The notes under the pieces were generated by a model. It did not search any database. It saw nothing but the letters and a program-made list of their open reading frames with translations, and was not told where the DNA came from. Below are positions 43,580 through 55,487 of a DNA stretch of 64,000 nucleotides, piece by piece (position 1 is the first letter of the stretch; the number at the start of each line of letters is the position of its first letter). The translations under genes and the position numbers were made by a program. The DNA is taken from positions 37,776,152-37,840,151 of the forward strand of contig NC_054711.1 in assembly GCF_016097555.1 (NCBI RefSeq), written 5' to 3'. The stretch comes from Gigantopelta aegis. Taxonomy: Eukaryota > Mollusca > Gastropoda > Neomphalida > Peltospiridae.

Positions 43580-43973
43580 TATAGAAAGAAAGAAATGTTT
43601 TATTTAACGACGCACTCAACACATTTTATATACGGTTATATGGCGTCAGACATATGGTTACGGACCACACAGATTTTGAGAGGAAACCCACTGTCACCAC
43701 TTCATGGGCTACTCTTCCGATTAGCAGCAAGGGATCTTTTATTTGCGCTTCCCACAGGCAGGATAGCACAAACCATGGCCTTTGTTGAACCAGTTATGGA
43801 TCACTGGTCGGTGCAAGTGGTTTACACCTACCCATTGAGTCTTGCGGAGCACTCACACAGGGTTTGGAGTCGGTATCTGGATTAAAAATCCCATGTCTCG
43901 ACTGGGATCCGAACCCAGTACCTACCAGCCTGTAGACCAATGGCCTACCACGACACCACCGAGGCCAGTCAGT
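43580..43973 (-). repeat. Chimeric SINE: SINE-B head with SINE-A tail
   Basis: Minus strand. The head and body to about GGCAGG...CTTCCCACAG are SINE-B. The 3' part (TTTAACGACGCACTCAACAC to GGCTACTCTTCCGATTAGCA) is SINE-A. The switch falls within GCAGCAAGGGATCTTTTAT, which both families share. A second copy of the same chimera is at 56434-56819. Confidence 0.92.
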
Positions 43974-44399
43974 CATCTAAATGCACACAGCTAACACTAA
44001 TGCAAATGGTGTCACTTATCAAAATTACGTCATTGGCAATCACGTAATTTAAATAATAGTCAATGAATGTTTGCATTTCTTTTTCAATACATGTATATGT
44101 CTCAGTGAAGTTCACACAAACAATACTACAGACATATTTAAAGCTAAACAAAACAAATTCAGATATATGTATTGTTAAATTATGCATATAAATTTAATTA
44201 TAAGATTAGACTGCAGTTATGTTTTGGTTCATGCTACGCGAAGTCATACAGTGTGGTGCACATCAGTTTTTCAGTTCATACTTGCATGAAACAAAACATA
44301 ATTGTGGTCAGTTCTTAAATAAGACTGTTAATTTTTGACAGATTATAATTTTTATTTAATGTATATATATTTAAAAAATATATTTGACCCACACAAGTA

Positions 44400-44452
44400 C
44401 ACACACACACACACGCACGCACGCACACAAACACACATACAAACACACACAT
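44400..44452. repeat. (CA)n microsatellite
   Basis: Interrupted CACACA/CACGCA run. Confidence 0.95.
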
Positions 44453-44484
44453 TGGGTAGAATGTACATGCACGTAAAGAGACAA

Positions 44485-45700
44485 TGTCTGTGTTCCGTCA
44501 GCCCTATATTCCCTCAGCTCTACGTTCCCTCAGCTCTGTGTTCCGTCAGCTCTGTGTTCCGTCAGCTCTGTGTTCCCTCAGCTCTGTGTTCCCTCAGCTC
44601 TGCGTTCCCTCAGCTCTATGTTCCCTCAGCTCTGCGTTCCCTCAGCTCTACTTTCCCTCAGCTCTACGTTCCCCCAGCTCTGCGTTCCCTCAGCTTTATT
44701 TCGCTCTATGTTCCCATAGCTCTGTGTTCCCTCAGCTCTATATTCCCTCAGCTCTATTTCCCTCAGCTCTGTGTTCCCTCAGCTCTGTATTCCCTCAGCT
44801 GTATTTCCCTCAGCTCGATGTTCCCTCAGTTCCGTGTTCCCTCAGCTCTATGTTCCCTCAGTTTCGTGTTCCCTCAGCCCTGTGTTCCCTCAGCTCTATA
44901 TTCCCTCAACTGTATTTCCCTTAGCCCTGTTTTCCCTCAGCTCTATGTTCCCTCAGTTCTGTGTTCCCTCAGCTCTATTTCCCTCAGTTCCGTGTTCCAT
45001 CAGCTCTATGTTCCTTCAGCTCTGTGTTCCCTCAGCTCTGTGTTCCCTTAGCTCCATATTCCCTCAGCTCTGTGTTCCATCAGCACTATATTCCCTCAGC
45101 TCTGTGTTCCCTCAGCTCCATATTCCCTCAGATCTGTGTTCCCTCAGCTTTGTGTTCCATCAGCTCTATATTCCCTCAGCTCTGTGTTCCCTCAGCTCTA
45201 TATTCCCTCAGCTCTGTGTTCCCTCAGTTCTGTGTTCCCTCAGCTCTGTGTTCCCTCAGCTCCATGTTCCCTCAGATCTGTGTTCCCTCAGATCTGTGTT
45301 CCCTCAGCTTTGTGTTCCAAAAGCTCTATGTTCCCTCAGTTCTGTGTTCCCTCAGCTCTATTTCCCTCAGTTCCGTGTTCCAACAGCTCTATGTTCCCTC
45401 AGCTCTGTGTTCCCTCAGCTCTGTGTTCCCTCAGCTCTACGTTCCCTCAGCTCTATTTCCCTCAGCTCTGTGTTCCCTCAGCTCCGTGTCACCTCAGCTC
45501 TATGTTCCATGTTCCCTCGGCTCTGTGTTCCCTCAGCTCCGTATTCCCTCAGCTCTGTGTTTCTCTCAGCTCCATGTTCCCGTGTTATCTCAGCTTCGTG
45601 TTCCCTCAGCTCCGTGTTCCCTCAGCTCCATGTTCCCGTGTTCCCTCAGCTCCGTGTTCCCTCTCAGCTCTGTATTCTCTCAGCTCTGTGTTCCCTCAGT
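44485..45700 (+). repeat. 16-bp minisatellite in intron 1 (about 75 units)
   Basis: Unit GTTCCCTCAGCTCTGT with changes at a few positions and occasional 3-bp deletions. Because 16 is not a multiple of 3, all forward frames read the same 16-residue peptide and stay open, giving spurious long frames. Each unit contains TTCCCTCAG, which looks like a 3' splice site. Ends about 170 bp before the exon 2 acceptor. Confidence 0.97.
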
Positions 45701-45782
45701 TAACCCTAACCCTGAGGGAACATAGGGTTGAGTTAACATAGAGCTGACATAACCCTAACCTTGAGGGAACGTAGAGCTGACC
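45701..45782. repeat. Inverted end of the 16-bp array with telomere-like motifs
   Basis: TTAACCCTAACCCTGAGGGAAC, seen as AACCCTAACCCTGAGGGAAC, then GAGGGAACGTAGAGCTGA: units of the array in reverse orientation mixed with CCCTAA. Confidence 0.85.
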
Positions 45783-45872
45783 CCCATGTAAATGCCAGAT
45801 AATTCTTGTTGAATATATTTTGATGTAGACATCAAGTAATTAATTTTAAAGGTGAATTAATTGTCTTTACAG

Positions 45873-46011
45873 GAAGTACCAATGAGCTGAACAGCCTGGT
45901 GGAAGACAAGGAAGTCGCAGCACGCGCCGTAGCGTTTGTCGTCAACAGCACGCGCAAAGGAATTGTACCCCTGTGTGCTGATGTGGCAACTCTTCTGCAC
46001 ACCAAGCGACG
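45873..46011 (+). CDS. Exon 2 of the unrecognised coiled-coil host gene
   Basis: Internal exon with acceptor TTGTCTTTACAG and donor ACG|GTTTGTAA. It enters in phase 1 and leaves in phase 2. Only one frame is open, giving STNELNSLVEDKEVAARAV, then AFVVNSTRKGIVPLCADV, then ATLLHTKRR. This reads as an alpha-helical segment leading into the coiled coil of exon 3. GC content and codon use are clearly higher than in the AT-rich flanks, as expected of selected coding DNA. The exon is hemmed in by repeats: a 16-bp tandem array ends about 170 bp upstream and a (CT)n tract starts about 35 bp downstream. No family assignment. Confidence 0.8.
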
Positions 46012-46040
46012 GTTTGTAAATTGTTGTGAAAATTAATGTA

Positions 46041-46195
<155 letters not shown>

Positions 46196-46349
46196 TAATT
46201 TTATTACTTACAAATTACACATGCAAAACAAAAGCATTTTTCTGGTTGAATCTTTTACATTATTCATCAGATCAGTAACAATATAACCTTGCTTTAAAAA
46301 TTTGTATGAACAGACACAATAACGGACAAGGTAGAGAAATAGAGAATAA

Positions 46350-47065
46350 CGTAGATAATTGGCTTTTATCCTGTGATGGTTTCAGTGAGGAACTCCACGA
46401 AGCATTAGATTATTGGCTTTTATCCTGTGATGGTTTCAGTGAGGAACTCCACGAAGCATTAGATTATTGGCTTTTATCCTGTGATGGTTACAGTGAGGAA
46501 CTCCACGAAGCATTAGATTATTGGCTTTTATCCTGTGATGGTTTCAGTGAGGAACTCCACGAAGCATTATGGTTACAGTGAGGAACTCCACGAAGCATTA
46601 GATTATTGGCTTTTATCCTGTGATGGTTACAGGGAACTCCACGAAGCATTAGATTATTTGCTTTTATCCTGTGATGGTTTCAATGAGGAACTCCACGAAG
46701 CATTAGATTATTGGCTTTTATCCTGTGATGGTTACAGTGAGGAACTCCACGAAGCATTAGATTATTGGCTTTTATCCTGTGATGGTTACATTGAGGAACT
46801 CCACGAAGCATTAGATTATTGGCTTTTATCCTGTGATGGTTACAGTGAGGAACTCCACGAAGCATTAGATTATTGGCTTTTATCCTGTGATGGTTACAGT
46901 GAGGAACTCCACGAAGCATTAGATTATTGGCTTTTATCCTGTGATGGTTACAGTGAGGAACTCCACGAAGCATTAGATTATTGGCTTTTATCCTGTGATG
47001 GTTACAGTGAGGAACTCCACGAAGCATTAGATTATTGGCTTTTATCCTTTGATGGCTTGGAGAGC
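46350..47065. repeat. 54-bp minisatellite in intron 2 (about 13 units)
   Basis: The unit encodes LDYWLLSCDGYSEELHEA in one frame. About 13 units, two of them shortened. Very low divergence between units, so the array is young or homogenised. A reverse-strand frame is also open. An acceptor-like TTGTATGAACAG stands before it (46301-46312), so use as an alternative exon cannot be excluded, but nothing shows it. Confidence 0.97.
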
Positions 47066-47099
47066 AGAATTCCTCATTCATCTTGTAGTAGTACAGAAT

Positions 47100-47990
47100 A
47101 AAGTTGATAATCGACAGTATTAATCTGTTATAACTTTATCCTGCAATTCATCAAAATGAGTGAAAAAATTAAATTTATTCTCAATTTGTTCCATCAAGCG
47201 TGTTTCAGAATAGTGTCAAACAAGATATATGACATCGTTCTTTTAACATGATAAATTTATCACATCAAAAATAGATTTACTTTGGCCACATCATTCTAAG
47301 CATCAGAAACTTTCACAAATGCTTATTTCATTCAGTTATCGATTGCACAAGTCTAGTTTTACTTAAGGGCAATTCCACATTGGAGAGCTCAGATTGGTAA
47401 AAAAAAAATTGCTGAAACTGCATCAAAGTTTTTTAATTGATGTAAAAAGAAAAAGAAAAAAGTATTTTTTTTATCCTTGTCACCTTTTTTGTGTAGGGAG
47501 TTCACTTTCATAAAAAATAGTGGTTCTACTGAAGTGTATTTTTTACATCATGTTGTTATGGAAACATAGTAATGAATGAAATCCATCTTTTCTTTTTGAG
47601 AATTATTAACTTATTGGCTTTATTTTGCCAATTATTTAAGCTCATATGTTTAAAATTAAAACTAGAATGAAATATAGACTGCACATCTTATGCTTATAGG
47701 CATGCAGGAGATGGCCCAAATTTTTTATAAATAACATACAGAGCATTTGGATGAAAAATGGCCACAGCTTCTTTATTAAAATATAATAAATGACATGTTT
47801 TATGATGAGTGGACATACATATATTTTCCCGAACATCTGGGTACTACCCCCTGGTGTTGAGCCATAGCAGGGCAGTTCTTCTAACATGCACATGCATAAG
47901 TAGGGCTCTCATACTGAGTATCTATCGACCACGGCATTCGACACAACAGCACCTTTAATTACTCCCTAGTGTAAAACATAGTGGAGTATA
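47100..47990. other. No gene seen
   Basis: AT-rich intron sequence. The only repeated motif is ATAGGCATGCAGGAGATGGC at 47695-47716, which recurs at 49335-49357. Confidence 0.5.
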
Positions 47991-47994
47991 CCAT

Positions 47995-49335
47995 ATAGAT
48001 GGGTTTATTGGCCGGTGATGTCAAAGTACTGTGCGTGGCCATGTGTAGAATCACGTGATCAGTCCGCCATTAAGGGACAATAATAACATGTCAAGGCATT
48101 GCATCTGGGTGCATTTTCAGTATTTATTACCTTTTTAGTACATTTTTTGAAAGCAATATCATATCAAAGTTCGTGGAAGTGTGTTAATCATTAAAAACGT
48201 AACTAATAAAGCATGTATATATACATGCGAATATAAAAGCATAACGAATAATTTAAACTTATGAAAGAAAATGTAATTTCCCTGAACACTTCTATAGCCT
48301 AATATATTGATCTTTAAAACAATATTTTTAGCCTCAGCTGACGAGGGTGTCAGATGACACCCCTCCCCCAGCCTAAGCACCTGTTTGTTTGTATTTGTCT
48401 TGGGCATCACCAGTAAGTGTCAAAGAGGTTCGTTTTGTAATTAACTAGTATATAGAAAATAACTAGTATATAGAAAATAGAGGTGCATTTTCGGGGTAAT
48501 TTATTTTTGTATATTGTGGATGATTAATTTTTTTTTTCTTCCAAGAAACAAAAGATAATTTTAAAAATATATATTATAATTATAAAATAATAACATAAAT
48601 TAATTAATTATATAATTTTTTTATTTTATTATTATTATTTATTAATTAATAATAAAAATAATAAAATAAATAAATAAAATAAAAAATAATTGTAAAAAAA
48701 AGTTTGACGAAATGGGTTGGGGTGCGATTTTCAACGTGACATGCATGCGTGTTATGTCAGTAAATTATTTATTTATCATAAAAAAAAAAAAAAAGAGATA
48801 AATATTTAGCAGTGTTAACTGCGCCCCACTTCAACCACATGATCACATCTGGAATATCCCAGAGCTAATAATAGTAACAGGTAAACGTTGACATCTACTC
48901 TAGATCTAAGTTCAGTCTTTCTGTTTTTTAAAATGGTACACCACTTTTTCTACAAACGTACATAATTGAAATACTTTTCTATATTTTAGGATGCATTCAG
49001 TAACGTTTCACTTAATAACCATCAAAATTATTTACACTTATGTGTGTTTAATTTATTCCCTATGCTTTTGTATTGACGTGTATAGGTGCTTTATTATTTA
49101 TGTTTTTTATCATTCACAGATTTCCACCGATATTGATATGAATATACAATCTTTAAATGAGGTTGAATTATCCGAGAGACTGGTTCCAAAAAAGTTATAA
49201 AGACTGAAATTGCACCCAGCTGCAATGCCGTCACATGTTATTGTTGCGTGATTTTCACTCCCTTAATGGTGGCTGTACAGTTGCGCCATCTATCGACGTC
49301 ATAAACTGCTGGGTGACAGTTGGGAAAAACCCGTC
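47995..49335. mobile_element. TIR element of about 1.3 kb in intron 2
   Basis: Long imperfect inverted ends: left ATAGATGGGTTTATTGGC ... GCCATTAAGGGACAATAATA ... GCATCTGGGTGCATTTTCAG; right ACTGAAATTGCACCCAGCTG ... TCCCTTAATGGTGGC ... AACCCGTCTATAGG. The interior is very AT-rich (48530-48690), without coding sequence. Confidence 0.7.
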
Positions 49336-49680
49336 TATAGGCATGCAGGAGATGGCCTAAAAGTGCTCTAAAAATTACATGAAGTGGTAACTATCGTACT
49401 ACCAGCTAATTTTGGATTATTATGAAAGTATGGGTCCTGGTTAACTCCTGGGTAAAAATTACCCAGAATACCTGTGGAGGAACATGGTCAAATGACGTCA
49501 TCAGTATGGCCACCTCGATTTTGATAGTTTTGCATCTAGTTCCAATAGTCTTTATTCTCTGTAGTTCCTTGACATTTTAAGCCTGTACAAAGGTTGGAAA
49601 TGTTATAATACAGTTTGAAAACAACATTTATAATTTTTTTGGTATTAATAAATGTTTAAACAGTAGAGAGCGCTTTCAAT

Positions 49681-49730
49681 ATGGCTGTCTCCGGGCCAAT
49701 AATGCTGTTTCTTAGTGATGATGAAGTAAG
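49681..49730 (+). other. Start-codon and donor-like segment, doubtful
   Basis: ATGGCTGTCTCCGGGCCAAT opens MAVSGPIMLFLSDDE and meets a donor-like GAA|GTAAGA at 49726. The context resembles a first exon (perhaps of a decayed transposon gene), but nothing downstream supports it. Confidence 0.15.
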
Positions 49731-50029
49731 ATTTACTAAATTTAGTAGCTTGTTTGGTTATAGCCACTACAATGTCTTGATTACTATACAAATTCATTTT
49801 AAAAAACATTTCAGCCTAGAAATGCCAAAACGTTGTAACAAAGTATATCAGCAAATCAGAAATTGAATGATAACTAGAGTGAAATAAATCTATTCCAAAC
49901 AAAGATGGTGCACAGAGTTACTATGTTTGTGCACATCATTTGTGATTGATGTGCAAAACCATTCAAAGTCTCTGCCACATGGCATTTTTATATACCCATC
50001 TATCATGGGTTGTATCATGGTATGGCATT

Positions 50030-50530
50030 GTCTGTCTGTCTGTCTGTTAACATTTTCTTGTCCAGACCATATCTTGCATACAGGACCATCAAACCTCACA
50101 TGTAGGAACAACTTGGGATGGCAGTGTGTCGCGTACTATTACTAGGTCACTGTGACCTACTTTTCACAGTCTACTGCACATAACAGTAAATCCTTGTCCA
50201 GACCATATCTTGCATACAGGACCATCAAACCTCACATGTAGGAACAACTTGGGATGGCAGTGTGTCACGTACTATTACTAGGTCACTGTGACATACTTTT
50301 CAGTCTACTGCACATAACAGTAAATCCTTGTCTAGACCATATCTTGCATACAGATGCATACAGGACCATCAAACCTCACATGTAGGAACAACCTGGGATG
50401 GCGATGTGTCGCATTCTATTACTAAGTCACTGTGACCTACTTTTCATGGTCTACTGCGCATAACAGTAAATCCTTGTCCAGACCATATCTTGCAAACAGG
50501 ACCATCAAACCACATATAGGGAACAACTTG
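50030..50530. repeat. Tandem repeat of about 140 bp with ERE-like palindromes
   Basis: About 3.3 units (CTTGTCCAGACCATATCTTG ... ATAACAGTAAAT). Each full unit holds AGGTCACTGTGACCT (50144-50158) or a one-mismatch form (50280-50294, 50424-50438). Preceded by (GTCT)n. In intron 2. Confidence 0.9.
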
Positions 50531-51340
50531 GGATGGTGGCTGGTCCAAAACAAACTGTTCATCCATCCCATTGCAAACATTTCACATAATTAGACTTGAA
50601 TCATACCTATAACATATTCATTAATACAGATATGGTTTTACACCAAACTTCTGATGGGCTTATCATGTACCTCACCGGTACTCTTTTTTTTTTCTCAAGA
50701 TAACTGATACTATGGTAATATTGGTAAACATTGTACTGTTCGTAATACCAGATATGAACCCAACCATCCAGATGTAAAAGCTAGATGATCTTGTCTTAAA
50801 ATTGGTGGTCTGTTTGTCTGTTCTGTTTACCCTGGCTATAAAACTAAGGTCGACGACAGTCACTTTTCAGACTCTTGTTTTGGCTTCATACACAATGAAT
50901 AAAACATATCCAACAGTAATTTTTTTATAATATATATTTGACAAAAGGTACTTTTTATTTATTTCATCTTTTAACACTTAAAATTAATATTTTGTCCAGA
51001 ATTATGAAAAATAAAAAAACATCGACCTGTAAACAGCGTTGTCTGCTTGTTATAGAAATTTGACAGGGGTCATGGTTAGTAGACCAGTTTTTATTTTAAT
51101 GTGGCGAAGCATTGCAATAATACAGCTAATTTTGAATTTGAATTATGTCAGTATTCCAATGACAATAACACTAAACTGGGTACATGACATTTCCATATTA
51201 AGAATGCTGGGAAAATTCCAATGCAAAATTGCTATTGAATGTTTTTTGTTTGAACATTACTAATGCACCTGAATGTGTTTGAAGAAAATCTTGTGATTAA
51301 AAAATTGTACCTTTTACGAAATATGGATTTCAAGTGAAAT
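50531..51340. other. No gene seen
   Basis: AT-rich intron sequence without recognised repeats. Confidence 0.5.
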
Positions 51341-51344
51341 TATA

Positions 51345-51520
51345 TAGAGGATAATAAACGAGTTACCAGATATTATCAAATTTATGTCCCGAGTGAAATA
51401 ATTTTCAGTTGTCACGAGCTTTAGCGAGTGACAAATGAAAATTATTTCACAAGGGACATAAATTTGATAATAACTGGTACCGAGTTTGTTATTCTATTTA
51501 TTACCTCAGCTATTTTTTCT
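51345..51520. mobile_element. Palindromic miniature element
   Basis: ATAGAGGATAATAAACGAG ... ATCAAATTTATGTCCCGAGTG ..., seen as AAATTTATGTCCCGAGTG, pairs with GGGACATAAATTTGAT ... CGAGTTTGTTATTCTATTTA around a centre at about 51425 (GCTTTAGC). Confidence 0.8.
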
Positions 51521-52269
51521 CTAAAAGCCTTTATTTTTGACGCACATGCACGAAGGCCAACCTGTATAGAAACGATGTAAACCACTTTACACACTGTTCT
51601 GAGAATTACTATAACGTTGTAATTTAATCATGTTCAAAGATAATTTAAAAAAACACAAGTTCTCTTTATTCTGCTTCCAAATCTATAATGAATTGCATTA
51701 AAATAACATTTTGCTATTAATTTAATACCAAAAACAGAGACCCCTAAAGGCAAACTCTTTACACTACATGACGTTTGTCAAATCGTGATGATGTCATATT
51801 TAGTACCGACAAAGTTATTGGTTTGTAAGCGTCAAATTGTCCAATAGTATTGTTCGTTAGACCAATGCAGAATATTTCTCACTGAGAAAATATGGAAAAT
51901 ATTTTCCCTGTTATGAGTGACCGCTGGGGTAATAAGGTAAGATATGCTATATTATATATATAATTTATTATGTACAAAGCCAAAACAAGGGTGTAAAAAG
52001 TGACTGTTGTTGGCCTTAGCAAGATATTTGTGGGCCAAATTATTGCAAATTAAGAGAATCACTATCTTGTTACAAAACAGAATTTGGAAAATTTGTGAGG
52101 CCAAACATTAAGACAAAAATTGTCTCGAATGTTCCAATATGATCGAGATACTGCCTGCATTAACCTCAAATGGATAGGCATTCAATGATAATCTTTGTTG
52201 TGAAACATCAGTAAGTTTAGTTAACCACTTGAAATTATACTAAACTACATATAGATGTATTCCATCATA

Positions 52270-52449
52270 TACAGTGAAACCTATCAAAACCGGACCCTCT
52301 GTAAACTGGAATCCTTTCAAAATCAGACATTTTTTGCAGTCCCCTTTTAAATGTCTGTACAGAAATGAACCTCTCTAAACCGGATACCTCTTAAAACCGG
52401 ATGTTTTGCTTGGTCCCAAGGGTATCCGGTTTAGGGGAGTTTCACTGTA
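52270..52449. mobile_element. TACAGTGAAACCT miniature element (pogo/Tigger-like)
   Basis: Ends TACAGTGAAACCTATC / GGGGAGTTTCACTGTA. Interior copies of AAACCGGA. Confidence 0.75.
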
Positions 52450-52570
52450 ATATCATAATAAGCTACTATCAACATAAAAAGTCAAAATTCTGCAGTAAAC
52501 AGTTTGGCATAATGCATAAAGGAGCGTTCTCATTACGCGATTAGTTGTACCGAAAACATACATTAGTTGT

Positions 52571-53239
52571 CAGTGTTCGAGATTAAAAGTTTTGAGCAGT
52601 ATCCCAGATGGATACTAACAATTCAAAATCTGGTATCCCACCTGAGAATTTAGTATCCCACTTTAATGAAATTCATAAATAACATCATAACAAATTTGGA
52701 CGACACCGTTCTCGTTCCCAATCTATTGCTACACCGCAATCAAAATCGCAGAATTCGTGAAATTCGCAATCAAACGGAATTGGCAAAAAGATTTGCTGCA
52801 TTTATTTTTGCGTAATATTGGCATAAATTAATATTTAACAGTAATCAATAAGTGTTTTTGACATTATTAACGATAAACCTACCTGTATCAATTTTCTGCA
52901 GATGTGGAATCGATCAATATCTCAAATAAAATTTGAAGGGAGGAAACATCCAACAAGAACAATAGCGATTTAGCGGTTCCCAGCATTAGACCGAGTACGA
53001 GTTGGGGGAGATATTGTTACGGCATAGCATTAGACTGAGTAAGAGCTCAAAAATACTGTTACTTAACTTCACCAGTAAATGACGACTCACTGTTTCAACA
53101 AAAAATAAAAATGCATGATTAAAAAAACCAAGAACCTTATATGGTATCCCGGTAGGATACTGGGTTCTTGAAGTCTGGTATCCAAAATTAAATTCTGGTA
53201 TCCCCGGGATACTGGGATACCGTTAATCTCGAACACTGG
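52571..53239. mobile_element. CAGTGTTCGAGATTAA element
   Basis: Inverted ends CAGTGTTCGAGATTAA / TTAATCTCGAACACTG. Several GGTATCCC or GGGATACC motifs near each end look like subterminal binding repeats. About 670 bp, non-coding. Confidence 0.8.
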
Positions 53240-54319
53240 TTGTACTGTGAGAACATACAAATCGGAGCGTATTTAGTCTTACACGACAAGTTGTGTCGGA
53301 ATCGTACCGATTAGAACATGTTTTATTTCACATGGCAAATCATAAGCTCTCCACCAATCAAATCACATGAAAGTTCAATCATTCAGTTTTGTCAACTCTG
53401 GGGTTTTTTGTTTTGTTTCTAATCATGTCAAAATGTCTGGATTTCATGGGTCCATATAAAACCTATTATTATCCAGATGTGGTCAATAGTTGTTTTGTTA
53501 AATAATACCATCAGTAAATTGTTTACATTCATGTTTTCTTTATTTCAGAGAAATTTCTTATGCACTTACATTTCCGGCAAAATATTTTTAAATTGACAAG
53601 TTGTTTTTGATGTCATGGAATCTTATGACATAACGTCTTCCCACACACATGATACGACAAATCAAGAGTTCAAGAATTTACACAAATTATCAATGCTTAC
53701 AGGCCTGCTTCAGGGCTCAAATGTACAAATTTGTCTCCCACAGCAATTGTTTTATAAATTGCCATGGGTGAAGTGACCCACCAAAGGTACAAATGTTATA
53801 TACTGGCAGATAATATATACCAGATGTATCCTGGACTTGTCGAATTCCATCCCATTAACAGAAAAACGCTACTGTGCATGTTCAATCCAACATCCGGATA
53901 AATTTAACGACATCATTGTTTACCTTGTCTAATACAAAGTAAAATAATAATTTAAAAAATTGTAATTACTTACATTTGTTGTCAACGAATGTAAAATTTA
54001 CACTAGTAAGTATATCTGTCCCATGTGAACGTCACAAACGCGGAAAGATTAGAAAGTTCCCTTTGTTTTTCTTGTTTTTTACAGTTTGTTTTAGATTTGC
54101 TTTTTTTTTTTTTTTTAGATGATTTGTAAACGGCCATGCCACTATTAACAGCTTTTCAAGTAGTCAATAATTTTTCATGAATATAGGAAAATGGTTTACA
54201 ATGTTTATAGGTAGCTGAAAAAAGAAGAATCATCTTTTCTTCTACAAACAGTAAAAAATCGACTAATGTTGTTTCTCAATAACAATTGTGGATCTGACAC
54301 AAACAGCCTTCCATACATC

Positions 54320-54351
<32 letters not shown>

Positions 54352-54440
54352 TGATTTTAATAGTGTCAGTCATGTGACTTTTAACTAAATATAGACAAAA
54401 CTAATGCAGATGACAGTCATTAATGATCTGTCAAGTCTAG
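53240..54440. other. No gene seen; left-end fragment of the CAGGGCTCGAAC element
   Basis: 53708-53830 matches the left half of 55488-55835 (CAGGGCTCAAATGTACAAAT). A (CA)n run sits at 54327-54351. Otherwise AT-rich intron. Confidence 0.5.
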
Positions 54441-54442
54441 GC

Positions 54443-54720
54443 CAGCCTCAGTGGCATCATGGTTAAGCCATCAGATTACAGGCTGGTAGGTACAGGGTTC
54501 GCAGCCCGGTACCGGCTCCAACACAGAGCGAGTTCTTAAGGGATCAGTGGGTAGGTGTAAGGCCACTACACCCTCTTCCTTCTCACTAACCACTAACAAA
54601 CTAACAACTAACTCACTGTCCAGGACAGACAGCCCAGATAGCTGAGGTTTGTGCCCAGGACAGCGTGCTTGAACCTTAATTGGATATAAGCACAAAAATA
54701 AGTTGAAATGAAATGAAATG
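54443..54720 (+). repeat. SINE-C
   Basis: tRNA-like head GGCCAGCCTCAGTGGCATCA with B-box-like GGGTTCGCAGCCC, body with CTAACAAACTAACAACTAAC and CCAGATAGCTGAGG, end (AAATG)n. Matches 59596-59865. Confidence 0.9.
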
Positions 54721-54984
54721 TCAAATCTTGTCTCTTCATTTCTAAAGGTTTTAGTATATTTATAACCTTTGGATATGGTTTCTGTATGCAATAATAGAAT
54801 TACTGCTACTGTACAAGGGACAAACACACTTTAAAAACTTTTTCCACCCTCATTTTCTATTTTGATCAATCAAGGCTTGGTTAGTTGATACATATGCAGT
54901 GGTATTAAAATGCATACTTACGCAGTGTGATTAGAAAGTGCGGAATTCGATGTGGAACGGAATTCGATAGTTTAGGATATACGT

Positions 54985-55065
54985 TTTTCCATTGTGATGC
55001 TCCCGACCTATGGCAATTTATATCGCAGTGACGGCAATTACCATCAGTGACGTTATTAAGTTCGA
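54985..55065. repeat. Right-end fragment of the CAGGGCTCGAAC element
   Basis: ATGGCAATTTATATCGCAGT and GTGACGTTATTAAGTTCGAA match the right end of 55488-55835; interrupted by the next SINE-A. Confidence 0.6.
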
Positions 55066-55069
55066 AGGA

Positions 55070-55425
55070 AGGAAGGAAATGTTTTATTTAACAAGGCACT
55101 CAAAACCTTCTATTTATGGTTATATGGTGTCAGACATATGGTTAAGAACCACACAGATATTGAGAGAGGAAACACCTTGTTGCCACTTCATGGGCTACTC
55201 TTTTCGATTAGCAGCAAGGGATCTTTTATATGCACCATCCCACAGACAGGATATGGACACGTTAATACAGTTCCCATTCCCATACCACAGCCTTTGATAT
55301 ACCAGTCGTGGTGCACTGGCTGGAGCTAGAAATAGCCCAATGGGCCCACAGACGAGGATCGATCTCAGACCGACCGCACATCAAACGAGCAATGGGATGT
55401 GTCCCACCCCCTATTAAGTTTGAAC
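55070..55425 (-). repeat. SINE-A, minus strand, with a small insertion
   Basis: AAGGAAATGTTTTATTTAAC to ATGTGTCCCACCCCC. About 28 extra bases (around 55250-55280) interrupt the GACAGGATA...CCACGGCC part. Confidence 0.88.
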
Positions 55426-55487
55426 CCTGCTGCTTTCACAAAGGCAAACACTGGAACAGGCCAAAAACCCTACATACATGTACTTTA

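Noticed and set aside
44335-45741. Long open frames (up to about 310 codons) rich in Pro, Leu, Ser and Cys
   Set aside because: They are translations of the 16-bp minisatellite; all forward frames are open for the same reason and there is no start, exon or domain support.
46306-47101. 188-codon frame with 18-residue repeats
   Set aside because: Explained by a young 54-bp minisatellite in an intron; kept as a repeat, not as a gene.
49681-49866. New gene starting MAVSGPIMLFLSDDE
   Set aside because: Only about 15 residues before a donor-like site and no partner exon; listed as doubtful only.
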